Positions 32,790 through 40,991 of a stretch of DNA of 64,000 nt are shown in pieces. The position numbers and the translations under genes are program-made. The notes beneath the pieces are model-generated. The model saw only the letters and a list, made by a program, of their open reading frames with translations, was not told the origin of the DNA and made no database searches. The DNA is taken from NCBI RefSeq assembly GCF_030411995.1, contig NZ_JASNRC010000019.1:1-64000 (forward strand). Direction: 5' to 3'. Numbering within the stretch: position 1 is the stretch's first letter; every line of letters starts with the position of its first letter. This stretch comes from Massilia sp. YIM B02769 (lineage in GTDB: Bacteria; Pseudomonadota; Gammaproteobacteria; Burkholderiales; Burkholderiaceae_D).

Positions 32790-33026
32790 CTAGCGCCGCC
32801 GCTTCTTCCAGTCGTACTCCGGCCCGGTCACATCCACGCCCGGGTGACCGACGACATCCGGATGCTCGGAGCACATGGTCACGAAGCGCACGCCCTCTCC
32901 GGCACGCTGGCGCTTGCGCAGCGCTTCCATGAAACCCATCGCCTTCACCATCTCCTCGGTGCCGAAGGCCTGGGCATGCGGGGTCGTCTCGGTCTCCTCG
33001 ACCATGGTCCAGTACACCATATACAT
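32790..33026 (-). CDS. Small hypothetical protein, 78 aa
   Basis: This small cytoplasmic protein starts MYMVYWTMVEETETTPHAQA and ends in a basic run (DWKKRRR). GAGGAG eight bases before ATG 33026 is a strong ribosome binding site, which makes a real gene likely; a TTG two codons earlier is a weaker option. Met is frequent (MVKAMGFMEALRKRQ). It lies 120 bp upstream of the formate dehydrogenase operon on the same strand and may be its first gene. It does not resemble FdsD, the small subunit of other NAD-dependent formate dehydrogenases. No function is assigned. Confidence 0.72.
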   Translation of the reverse strand: MYMVYWTMVEETETTPHAQAFGTEEMVKAMGFMEALRKRQRAGEGVRFVTMCSEHPDVVGHPGVDVTGPEYDWKKRRR

Positions 33027-33261
33027 CGGCAAAACTCCTCAAAAACCCTGCCGAACCGGCAAGGACGACACAATGCTGACTTCTTATAGATCAGAATATT
33101 GCACCAATTAGATGCAGATCAAGGGTATTTAACAGAGGAAACGGATAGGAAGGTAAAAGTAGGACTAGTCCGAAATGTCTTCATTATGTGCGCCGTTTCA
33201 CATAATTGTATCTTTGACGCCGCTAGGCTTAAGCCTGTCTTCACTAAAGCAGGTAGATCCC

Positions 33262-35523
33262 ATGAACAGCAACAAGCATATCCAGCCAGATACCGCACCC
33301 GAGCTGGCGCTTTGGGGCGGACTCGAATGCACCGTCAACCGCGTGCGCGACCAGTACTTCAGCCAGATGGACCGCAACGGCCACGCCAGCCGCCTGCAAG
33401 ACATCGAACGTTTCGCTTCCCTCGGCATCAAGGCCATCCGCTACCCGGTCCTGTGGGAGCGCACCGCCCCCAACGGCATCGAGCACGCCGACTGGTCCTG
33501 GTCCGACGCGCGCCTGCCTGCCCTGCAGCGGCTGGGCGTCACCCCGATCGTCGGCCTGGTCCACCACGGCAGCGGTCCGGAGCACACCAGCCTGGTCGAT
33601 CCAGCCTTCCCCGAAAAGCTCGCCGAGTACGCCGGTGCGGTAGCGGCACGCTACCCCTGGGCCGAGTACTACACCCCGGTCAACGAAATCCTGACCACGG
33701 CGCGCTTCTCGGGTCTGGCAGGCGTCTGGTACCCGCACGGGAAGAGCCATGCGATTTTCGTGCAGGCGCTGCTGATCGAGACCCGCGCCACCGTGCTGTC
33801 GATGCGCGCCATCCGCACGGTGAATCCGGATGCGAAACTGGTGCAGACCGACGATTTGTCGAAGACCTACGGCACGCCCGAGATGCAATGGCTGGCGGAC
33901 TTCTTCAACGAGCGGCGCTGGCTGGGCTGGGACCTGCTGTGCGGGATGGTCGACGAGCAGCACAAGATGTGGGATTACCTGATCGAATCCGGCGCCACGC
34001 CGCAAGACCTGCTCTGGTTCCGCGACAACCCCTGCCCGCCCGACATCATCGGCGTCAACTACTACGCCACCAGCGAGCGCTGGCTGGATCACCGCACCGA
34101 GCGCTATCCGAAGGACCGCTGCCACGAGTACGACGGCTTCCCGCATGCCGACATCGAGACTCCGCGCGTGCTGGCCACGCCGACGCCCGGCATCGGCCCG
34201 CTGCTGCAGGAAACCTGGGAACGCTACGGCCTGCCGATCGCGATCACCGAAGCCCACATCGACGCCAACCGCGAAGACCAGATGCGCTGGCTGCTCGAGA
34301 TCTGGAACGCCGCCAAGAAGGTGCGCGCCGGCGGCGCCGACGTGCGCGCGGTCACGGTCTGGGCCCTGCTCGGCTCCTACGACTGGAACTGCCTGGTGAC
34401 CGAATGCCGCGGCTACTACGAGCCCGGCCCCTTCGACGTGCGCGGACCGGAGCCGCGCCCGACGGCGGTGGCCACCCTGATGCGCGAACTGTCGTCCGGT
34501 CGCCCGCTCACCAACCCGGTGCTGCAGGGCCAGGGCTGGTGGCGCCGTCCGGGACGCTTCCTGTGCAAGCCGGTCGCCACCCGCACCGCCGTGGCCGACA
34601 TCGCCGTGCGCGATCCGTACAAATCGCAGCACGTGCAGCCGATCCTGATCGCGGGCGCCACCGGCACCCTGGGTTCGGCCTTTGCCCGCATCTGCGAAAA
34701 GCGCAACCTGGCCCACCACGTGCTGACGCGCCAGGAAATGGACATCACCGACCCGGCCTCGGTGGAAGCGGCGGTCCAGCGCTTCAAGCCCTGGGCCATC
34801 ATCAACGCCGGCGGCTACGTGCGCGTCGACGACGCCGAGGTCGACAGCGAAGCCTGCATGACGGCGAATACCCACGGCCCGACCGTGCTGGCGCTGGCCT
34901 GCATCCGCCACGCGATCCGCTTCGTGACCTTCTCCAGCGACCTGGTGTTCGACGGCAGCAAGGAAACGCCGTATGTCGAATCCGACCCGGTGGCCCCGCT
35001 CGGCGTGTATGGCCGCAGCAAGGCCGAGTCCGAGCGCCGCGTGCTGGAAGCCGACCCGCAGGCGCTGGTGATCCGCACCAGCTCCTTCTTCGGCCCCTGG
35101 GACCGCCACAACTTCGTCACCCAGGCCATCAAGGCCCTGCGCAAGGGCCAGGCCTTCGAAGCCTCGAACGACCTGGTGGTGTCGCCGACCTATGTGCCCG
35201 ACCTGGTGAATGCCAGCCTCGACCTGCTGGTCGACCGCGAGCGCGGCGTCTGGCACCTGACCAACGGCGAAGCCATCACCTGGGCCGACCTGGCGCGCAA
35301 GGCCTGTGAAGCGGCCGGCGTCGATGCTAGAACCCTGGTGGAAAAGCCGGCGGCGGAATGCGGCTACAAGGCGGTACGCCCGGGTTACTCGGCCCTGGGC
35401 AGCGAGCGCGGCCTGATGCTTCCTTCGCTCGACGACGCCCTGGCGCGCTACATGAAGGCGCTCGAGGAACACGCGGGCGACGACGGCGAACTGGTCGGCG
35501 AAGCGGCGCACTACGCAAGCTGA
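33262..35523 (+). CDS. GH1-like glycosidase fused to an RmlD-like dTDP-4-dehydrorhamnose reductase domain
   Basis: This protein has 753 residues in two modules. Residues 10-430 resemble a family 1 glycoside hydrolase: a TIM-barrel with the acid/base Glu in YYTPVNEILTT and the candidate nucleophile Glu in IAITEAHIDANRED. Residues 460-735 are a short-chain reductase of the RmlD type: LIAGATGTLGSAFARI binds the nucleotide, YGRSKAESERRV holds the YxxxK pair, and SSFFGPWDRHNFV is family-like. The start ATG 33262 follows AGGTAG; upstream residues in the frame are not conserved-looking. Both active sites look intact, so it may be bifunctional in surface sugar metabolism, or the GH1 part may bind sugar only. 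A terminator follows. Confidence 0.88.
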   Translation: MNSNKHIQPDTAPELALWGGLECTVNRVRDQYFSQMDRNGHASRLQDIERFASLGIKAIRYPVLWERTAPNGIEHADWSWSDARLPALQRLGVTPIVGLVHHGSGPEHTSLVDPAFPEKLAEYAGAVAARYPWAEYYTPVNEILTTARFSGLAGVWYPHGKSHAIFVQALLIETRATVLSMRAIRTVNPDAKLVQTDDLSKTYGTPEMQWLADFFNERRWLGWDLLCGMVDEQHKMWDYLIESGATPQDLLWFRDNPCPPDIIGVNYYATSERWLDHRTERYPKDRCHEYDGFPHADIETPRVLATPTPGIGPLLQETWERYGLPIAITEAHIDANREDQMRWLLEIWNAAKKVRAGGADVRAVTVWALLGSYDWNCLVTECRGYYEPGPFDVRGPEPRPTAVATLMRELSSGRPLTNPVLQGQGWWRRPGRFLCKPVATRTAVADIAVRDPYKSQHVQPILIAGATGTLGSAFARICEKRNLAHHVLTRQEMDITDPASVEAAVQRFKPWAIINAGGYVRVDDAEVDSEACMTANTHGPTVLALACIRHAIRFVTFSSDLVFDGSKETPYVESDPVAPLGVYGRSKAESERRVLEADPQALVIRTSSFFGPWDRHNFVTQAIKALRKGQAFEASNDLVVSPTYVPDLVNASLDLLVDRERGVWHLTNGEAITWADLARKACEAAGVDARTLVEKPAAECGYKAVRPGYSALGSERGLMLPSLDDALARYMKALEEHAGDDGELVGEAAHYAS

Positions 35524-35538
35524 TTCGCTTCGGCCACC

Positions 35539-35581
35539 GGCCGCCGCCCGGCGCAGGACGCGCCGGCGGCGGCCGTTTTTT
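35539..35581 (+). terminator. Rho-independent terminator after the GH1-RmlD gene
   Basis: A GC-rich stem of about 15 bp (GGCCGCCGCC then CGGCGC, pairing with GCGCCG then GCGGCGGCC, one bulged C) closes an AGGAC loop and is followed by G and six T residues. Confidence 0.88.
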
Positions 35582-35683
35582 CTGGCGGCTGCGCCGGCCC
35601 GCTGCACGCGGCGAGGGCGATGCGGTAACATGCTGCCTGCGCCGGCGTGCCCGGCATTTCCTGCGACTCCTACAGGTTCAGCC

Positions 35684-36415
35684 TTGAAAATCTTCGTCAT
35701 CAGTCTGCCGTCCAGCCGCGAGCGGCGCGCCCTCGTCGCGCACAAGCTCGGTTCACGCAACCTTCCCTTCGAGTTCATCGACGCCGTCGACGGCCGCGTC
35801 GACAAGCATCCCTATTTGAACAACTACGACGAAGCGAGCTTCCTCGTGCACCGCCGCCGCCGCGCCGCGCCGGGCGAACTCGGTTGCTACGTCAGCCACC
35901 TGCTGGCCTGGGAAAAGAGCGTCGAACTAAACGAGCCGATCGTGGTGCTGGAAGACGATTTCCAGCTGACACCGGACTTCGAGGCCGGGCTGGATTACGT
36001 GAGCCGGTTCGCCGACCAAGTGTCGTTCGTGCGCCTGGAGCCGCTGGAAAAGCACACAGTGATGACGTCGGATAAAAGCGCGGGCTTCAGCCTGGTCAAG
36101 CAGCTCGACGTCGGCATGTGCATGACGGGCTACGTGATCACGCCGCAGGGCGCGCGCAAATTATTGGCGCATGCGCGCACGATCCGCGCGCCGATCGATT
36201 TGTTCCTGAAATATACCTTCGACCACGGCGAGCTGATTCACGCGGTGGTGCCGCACGGGGTGTATCCGACGCACGAGGATTCGGTGATCGGGATCGATGT
36301 GCGCAACCAGCGCGAGAAGGGGTTCGTGCTGGGCTTGAAGCGGTTTGCTTACAAGACGTTTTATCGCTTTGCGAATTTGTTGACGAACCTGGCGAACGGG
36401 CTGCGGCGGTTCTAG
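35684..36415 (+). CDS. Glycosyltransferase family 25 (LPS galactosyltransferase type)
   Basis: This 243-residue cytoplasmic enzyme adds a sugar, commonly galactose, to lipooligosaccharide. The family start KIFVISLPSSRERRALVAHK (20 residues) is encoded from a TTG codon at 35684, which I take as the start; the only upstream ATG (35630) would add 18 low-complexity residues. Family motifs are FIDAVDGR, APGELGCYVSHLLAWEK, the metal-binding VVLEDDFQL, and MTGYVITPQGARKLL near the nucleotide site. The last 40 residues are basic and may bind membrane. It stands alone between a terminator and a repeat pair. Confidence 0.9.
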   Translation: MKIFVISLPSSRERRALVAHKLGSRNLPFEFIDAVDGRVDKHPYLNNYDEASFLVHRRRRAAPGELGCYVSHLLAWEKSVELNEPIVVLEDDFQLTPDFEAGLDYVSRFADQVSFVRLEPLEKHTVMTSDKSAGFSLVKQLDVGMCMTGYVITPQGARKLLAHARTIRAPIDLFLKYTFDHGELIHAVVPHGVYPTHEDSVIGIDVRNQREKGFVLGLKRFAYKTFYRFANLLTNLANGLRRF

Positions 36416-36440
36416 CCGGGCCGCGGGCCTTTTGGCTTCA

Positions 36441-36523
36441 CGCGTGGGCACGGGAGCGCCCACCCTACGTCATCGTAGCCGCTGGCCGCAGCATATGTAG
36501 GGTGGGCGCTCCGTGCCCACGCG
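36441..36523. repeat. Inverted pair of CGTAGGGTGG-type repeats (locus 4)
   Basis: Copies at 36441-36469 and 36496-36523 are nearly exact inverses across a 26-bp spacer; each contains the imperfect stem GTGGGCGC-TCC-GTGCCCAC (or its inverse). The pair sits between the convergent GT25 and msbA genes and could act as a bidirectional hairpin. Confidence 0.8.
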
Positions 36524-36567
36524 GTGATCGGTAGCAGATAATTCATCCGGCGCGAAGCCGGAGCCAA

Positions 36568-38298
36568 TCAAGCGTTCGACGCCGCCGCGAACTGCAGGCG
36601 ATACAGGTTCGCATACATCCCGTTCGCCGCCAGCAGCTCGTCGTGCGTGCCCTGCTCGACGATCCGCCCCGCCTCCATCACCACGATCCGGTCCGCGCCC
36701 TCGATGGTCGACAAACGGTGCGCGATCACCAGCGTGGTGCGCCCCGCCATCAGCGTATCGAGCGCGGCCTGCACCGCGCGTTCGGACTCGTTGTCCAGCG
36801 CCGACGTCGCCTCGTCGAGGATCAGCACCGGCGCATCCTTGTAGATCGCGCGCGCGATCGCCACGCGCTGGCGCTGGCCGCCCGACAGGCGCATGCCGTT
36901 CTCGCCGATCTTCGTCTCCACGCCTTCGGGCAGCTTGGCCACCACGTCGGTCAGGTGCGCCGCCTTCACGGCCGCGGCCAGGCGTTCGTAGTCGATGCGC
37001 TCGGCGCCATAGGCGATGTTGGCCGCCAGCGTGTCGTCGAACAGCACCACGTTCTGGCTCACCATCGCCAGCTGCTTGCGCAGGCTGGCCATGGTCAGTT
37101 CCTCATACGGCACGCCGTCGAGCAGGATGCGGCCCGCCTGCGGGTCGTAGAAGCGCGTCACCAGGTTCACAAAAGTCGACTTGCCGCCGCCCGACACGCC
37201 CACCAGCGCCACGGTCTGGCCCGGCGCCACGTCGAGCGTGACGTTGTTCAACGCCGGCGCTTGCGCGCCCGGATAGGTAAAGCCCACGTCCTGGAACTGC
37301 AGGTGGCCCTGGGCACGGTCGATGGTGCGCGTGCCCGGGTCGTGCTCGACCGGCGCGTCGATGATCGAGAACACGGTTTCGGCGGCGGCGATCCCGCGCT
37401 GCATCGGGCCGTTCACCTCCGCCAGCGATTTCAATGGCGTGAGCAGCATCAGCATCATGGTGGTGAAGTTGGTGAACTCGCCGACCGTCATGTCGGACTG
37501 GATCGCCATCACGATCACCACCGACACCGCCACCGCCGTGGCGACCTGCGTGATCGGCGTGGTGGCGGCAAAGGCCACCGTCATGCGCTGCGAGAAGCCG
37601 CGCATGGCTTCGCTGCGCTGCTCGAAGCGGCGCCGCTCATAGGCTTCGCCGGCGAACACGCGGATCACCTGGTGGCCGCGCGTGGCTTCTTCCACCACCT
37701 GCGTCATCTCGGCGGTCACGCGCTGGTTGTCGCGGTTCAGGCGGCGCAGGCGGCCGGTGGTGGTGCGCACGATGACGGCGGTGAGCGGCACCACCACCAT
37801 GGCGATCAGGGTCAGGCGCCAGTTCAGGTAGAGCAGCGCGCCCAGCAAACCCAGCACCACCAGCACGTCGCGCACGTAGGCCACGAACACCGAGTTGATC
37901 ATGTCGACCACCTGGCGCACGTCGCCGATCACGGTGTTGATGATCTTGCCGGTCGACTCTTCGTGGAAGCGCGCCACCGGCAGGCGCAGCACGCGCGAGA
38001 AGGCCATGCGGCGCAGGTCGTTCAGCACGCGGCTCAGCACCCAGTTGTTCAGGTAGGCGGTGGAAAAGGTGAACACGCCGCGCAGCGCGAAGATCGAGAT
38101 CAGGATGCCCGGCACCAGCCACAGGCTGAATTCCACCTTGTGCGGACCGAAGCCCTTGTCGAGCAGGAGCTCGAGCGCCTTGGCCAGCAGCGGCTGGGTG
38201 GCGGCGGTGCCGGCCATCGCCAGCAGCGCCAGGAAGGCGCGCGAGCGGTAGGGTTTGACGATCGCCAGCAGGCGTTTGACGATGGTGCTAGTGTCCAA
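36568..38298 (-). CDS. msbA: Lipid A export permease/ATP-binding protein MsbA
   Basis: MsbA flips the lipid A-core across the inner membrane. The 576-residue half-transporter has six N-terminal transmembrane helices (for example AFLALLAMAGTAATQPLLAK and VLVVLGLLGALLYLNWRLTL) and a C-terminal ATPase with Walker A GVSGGGKST, signature LSGGQRQRVAIARAI, Walker B VLILDEATSALDNE and switch VIAHRLSTIE. The start is TTG 38298; no closer ATG precedes the first helix. It overlaps the 3' end of the O-antigen ligase gene by 11 bases, so the two are coexpressed. Length matches E. coli (582). Confidence 0.95.
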   Translation of the reverse strand: MDTSTIVKRLLAIVKPYRSRAFLALLAMAGTAATQPLLAKALELLLDKGFGPHKVEFSLWLVPGILISIFALRGVFTFSTAYLNNWVLSRVLNDLRRMAFSRVLRLPVARFHEESTGKIINTVIGDVRQVVDMINSVFVAYVRDVLVVLGLLGALLYLNWRLTLIAMVVVPLTAVIVRTTTGRLRRLNRDNQRVTAEMTQVVEEATRGHQVIRVFAGEAYERRRFEQRSEAMRGFSQRMTVAFAATTPITQVATAVAVSVVIVMAIQSDMTVGEFTNFTTMMLMLLTPLKSLAEVNGPMQRGIAAAETVFSIIDAPVEHDPGTRTIDRAQGHLQFQDVGFTYPGAQAPALNNVTLDVAPGQTVALVGVSGGGKSTFVNLVTRFYDPQAGRILLDGVPYEELTMASLRKQLAMVSQNVVLFDDTLAANIAYGAERIDYERLAAAVKAAHLTDVVAKLPEGVETKIGENGMRLSGGQRQRVAIARAIYKDAPVLILDEATSALDNESERAVQAALDTLMAGRTTLVIAHRLSTIEGADRIVVMEAGRIVEQGTHDELLAANGMYANLYRLQFAAASNA

Positions 38299-39538
38299 AT
38301 TCTTCTTTCTGGTTCAGGCTCAGGCCCATGAGGATGAATATCATCAGCGCGTAAAAGATGCAGGCTTTACCGGACCAGAACATCATCTCGGTCAGGCCGA
38401 AGGCGAAGTAGCCGAGCGCCACCAGCATGCCGGCTAGCGCGGGCGTGCCCGGCGGCTGCCCGCGTTCGACCGCGGCGCGCGCCTGGCGCGCGAAGAACGC
38501 GAACGGCGCGGCCAGGATGCCGAACAAGGCCAGCAGGCCGAACACGCCGCCGTTGGCCAGCGCCTGCAAGGCGTCATTATGCAGGTGCTGGGCCGGCAGC
38601 ACCACCGCATCGAGACGCCCCGCGCGCACGTACTGCGCCAGTTCGGCACGTCCGACGTCGTGGTCGCGCCCCAGCAGGGGGCGTTCGGCGATCAGCATGC
38701 CGGCGCCCTTCCACAGCTCGAGGCGGATGCCGAGGTTGGTGAATTTGTCGCCGCCGGCGTACCAGGTGCGCACGTCGCGGATGCCCTCGTCCACGCGCGC
38801 CTGCATGCTGGTGGCCGGGACCAGGTAGAGCACGGCCACCAGCGCCACGGCGACGCCGAACACGATCCGCACCCGGCCATGGCGCACCAGGCCGTAGCGC
38901 ACGCACACCAGCGCGCCCAGCGCCGCCGCCAGCCAGGCGCCGCGCGTGCCGGTGATCACCAGCGCCAGCACCCCGGCCAGGCCGCCCAGCAGCGGCCACA
39001 GGACGGTGCGGCCGGCGCGGCGGAAATCGATGGCCGCCACCAGCGACAGCAAGGCCAGGGTCAGGACGATGTCGCCGAAGGTGATGGCGTTGATCATGCC
39101 GCCCGGCCGCTCGATGCCGAGCACCAGGTGCTGCCAGGCCACCAGGGCAAAGGCGCCGATGGCGCCGAGGATCGCGCCCCACCACAGCGCCTGGCGCGGC
39201 GGACGCGCCACCAGCACCACGGCCAGGGCGCTGGCCGCGAAGAACATGCGTGCATGCTTTTCCAGCGAACTACCCGGCTGTTCCGGCCGCAGCAGGAACT
39301 GCAGCAGCACCAGGACGAAATTGAACAGGAAGGCCAGCACCACCCAGCGTATCGCGGGCCAGTGGCGCGCCAGCGCGGCGCGGCTGGCGCGCGGCATGCA
39401 CAGGGCGCTCAGGAGAAGCAGGAAGCTGGCCAGGCCAATCCCGGGTCCGGTGGTCAGGCACAGCGCCGGCACCATGAAGACAAGGGCGCCAGTCCATAGC
39501 CGCGACGGGGCCATCGTATTCATCAACGTATTGTCCAT
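38288..39538 (-). CDS. waaL: O-antigen ligase family (WaaL-type) membrane protein
   Basis: This 416-residue inner-membrane protein has about ten hydrophobic helices and the large periplasmic loop of the Wzy_C/WaaL family (AGMLIAERPLLGRDHDVGRA, 20 residues, followed by the HLHNDALQALANGGVFGLLA block). The H(x)nN motif HLHNDALQ is diagnostic. WaaL joins undecaprenyl-linked O-antigen to lipid A-core in the periplasm; a Wzy polymerase is a possible alternative. The O-antigen export set in this window uses an ABC transporter, which needs WaaL rather than Wzy, and the overlap with msbA also favours ligase. Upstream ATG 39538 has alternatives a few codons in. Confidence 0.85.
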   Translation of the reverse strand: MDNTLMNTMAPSRLWTGALVFMVPALCLTTGPGIGLASFLLLLSALCMPRASRAALARHWPAIRWVVLAFLFNFVLVLLQFLLRPEQPGSSLEKHARMFFAASALAVVLVARPPRQALWWGAILGAIGAFALVAWQHLVLGIERPGGMINAITFGDIVLTLALLSLVAAIDFRRAGRTVLWPLLGGLAGVLALVITGTRGAWLAAALGALVCVRYGLVRHGRVRIVFGVAVALVAVLYLVPATSMQARVDEGIRDVRTWYAGGDKFTNLGIRLELWKGAGMLIAERPLLGRDHDVGRAELAQYVRAGRLDAVVLPAQHLHNDALQALANGGVFGLLALFGILAAPFAFFARQARAAVERGQPPGTPALAGMLVALGYFAFGLTEMMFWSGKACIFYALMIFILMGLSLNQKEEFGH

Positions 39539-39714
39539 CAGCTCAGAGGTAGGATATTCTTCCCGGATCAGCAGGCTGTCGGTTGCAGGCCATGCCGTAG
39601 GAAAAGAATTTTCAAATCATTATCGCTGAACCCGGCTCGACTGCCAACACGCACCGCCGCCGGCACACCCGAACAACGCGGCGCTGCATGCAGCGCCAAG
39701 AAAGAGAACCACCG

Positions 39715-40785
39715 ATGAACACGGCACCACGGCTTTCCATCCTCGTTCCCGCCTACAACGCCGAGCAGCACCTGGAGGCGACCCTGCGCTCGGTGCTCGA
39801 GCAGATGGGCCCCGGCCATGACCTGGTCGTCATCGACGACGGCTCGCGCGACGGCACGGGCGCGGTCGTCACGCAGATGCAGCAGGCCTGGCCGGGATTG
39901 GCGATCCGCCTGATCCGCCAGGAGAACGCCGGCCTGGCCACCACGCGCAACCGCCTGCTCGAGGCCGCCACCGGCGAGTACATCCTCTTCCTCGACGCCG
40001 ACGACCTGGTCCTGCCCGGCACCCTCGCGGCGCTCGACGGCATTTTCAAACAGCATCGTCCCGACGTGATCGCGCTCGACTTCAACGACTGGCACCCGCA
40101 CAACATGCGCCGCACGCGCCCCATCGCGCGCGGCTACCCGGCCGACACCCTGATCAGCGACCGCGAAGCGATCCTGCGCACCTTCTTCATGGACCGCCAG
40201 TGCTATGCCTGGGCCAACGTGATGCGCCGCGAGATCTACCTGCGCCAGCCGGCGCCGCTGTATCCGCCGGGCCGCACCTTCGAGGACATCACCACCACGC
40301 CGCAGCTGATCGCCGACTGCGCCAGCCTGTATCGCCTGGCCCGCCCCTGCTTCGACTACCGCCAGCATCCGGGCAGCATGAAGCGCGGCCTGTCGCACAA
40401 GTGGTGCATCGATTTTGCCAAGGCGGTGCTGCACATCCACCATCACTTCGGCACGCTGCCGGTGAGCGACGCGCTGCGCCTGCACGTCGACGCCGCCACC
40501 ATCCACTTCTACAACGTGATCCTGAAGCGCACCTACGAGATGGGCTGGAGCGAGGGCAAGGCCGCGCGCGAGGACGTGCGCGCGCTGCTGGCGCAAAACC
40601 TGTTCCACCCGCTCGAGGCGGTGCTGGCGGCGATGGAAGGCGAGGTACTGGACAGCCACGACCGCCGCGCCGACCGCCGCGCGGCGTCGCAGGTGCGCAA
40701 GCTGCTGGCGGGGAACCTGGGCTTCGTGATCGGCAAGGTCCTGGCGCGGAAGATCAAGGTCTTGCAGCGCAAGGCGGTGGCTTGA
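39715..40785 (+). CDS. Glycosyltransferase family 2
   Basis: This 356-residue cytoplasmic GT-A enzyme transfers a sugar from a nucleotide donor in LPS or capsule synthesis. The N-terminal domain has LSILVPAYNAEQHLEATLRS (20 residues), VVIDDGSRDGTGAVV and the metal motif FLDADDLV. FEDITTTPQLIADC follows as the acceptor-side acidic motif. The C-terminal 100 residues are helical and basic, often membrane-associated. The start MNTAPRL at 39715 has GAGAA upstream and excludes nine low-quality residues. It is divergent from waaL-msbA, so the locus as a whole serves LPS assembly. Confidence 0.9.
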   Translation: MNTAPRLSILVPAYNAEQHLEATLRSVLEQMGPGHDLVVIDDGSRDGTGAVVTQMQQAWPGLAIRLIRQENAGLATTRNRLLEAATGEYILFLDADDLVLPGTLAALDGIFKQHRPDVIALDFNDWHPHNMRRTRPIARGYPADTLISDREAILRTFFMDRQCYAWANVMRREIYLRQPAPLYPPGRTFEDITTTPQLIADCASLYRLARPCFDYRQHPGSMKRGLSHKWCIDFAKAVLHIHHHFGTLPVSDALRLHVDAATIHFYNVILKRTYEMGWSEGKAAREDVRALLAQNLFHPLEAVLAAMEGEVLDSHDRRADRRAASQVRKLLAGNLGFVIGKVLARKIKVLQRKAVA

Positions 40786-40811
40786 CCGGTAGCGGTCGTC
40801 CCTGACGCGAC

Positions 40812-40929
40812 CGTAGGGTGGGCGCCCCGTGCCCACGCGTGAAGCATGCATGGTGTTGGCCGCTTTGATGAACACACAGCGCCAACAATGTCCATCGTTT
40901 ACGCGTGGGCACGGGGCGCCCACCCTACG
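40812..40929. repeat. Inverted pair of CGTAGGGTGG-type repeats (locus 5)
   Basis: Copies at 40812-40840 and 40901-40929 are exact inverses with the stem GTGGGCGC-CCC-GTGCCCAC type, 60 bp apart. A second inverted pair nearby (TTGGCCGCT near 40854 and AGCGGCCAA near 40941) lengthens the structure. It fills the gap between the convergent GT2 and dnaE genes. Confidence 0.8.
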
Positions 40930-40991
40930 ATTGTCACTGTAGCGGCCAACGCCAGCAAATCCAACAGGCTGCCAGCAAAGCCGTCGCGCCT

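Noticed and set aside
40812..40929. Inverted repeats as ends of an insertion sequence
   Set aside because: Only 60 bp lie between the copies and the same unit recurs at unrelated gaps, so it fits a REP-type pair rather than an IS.
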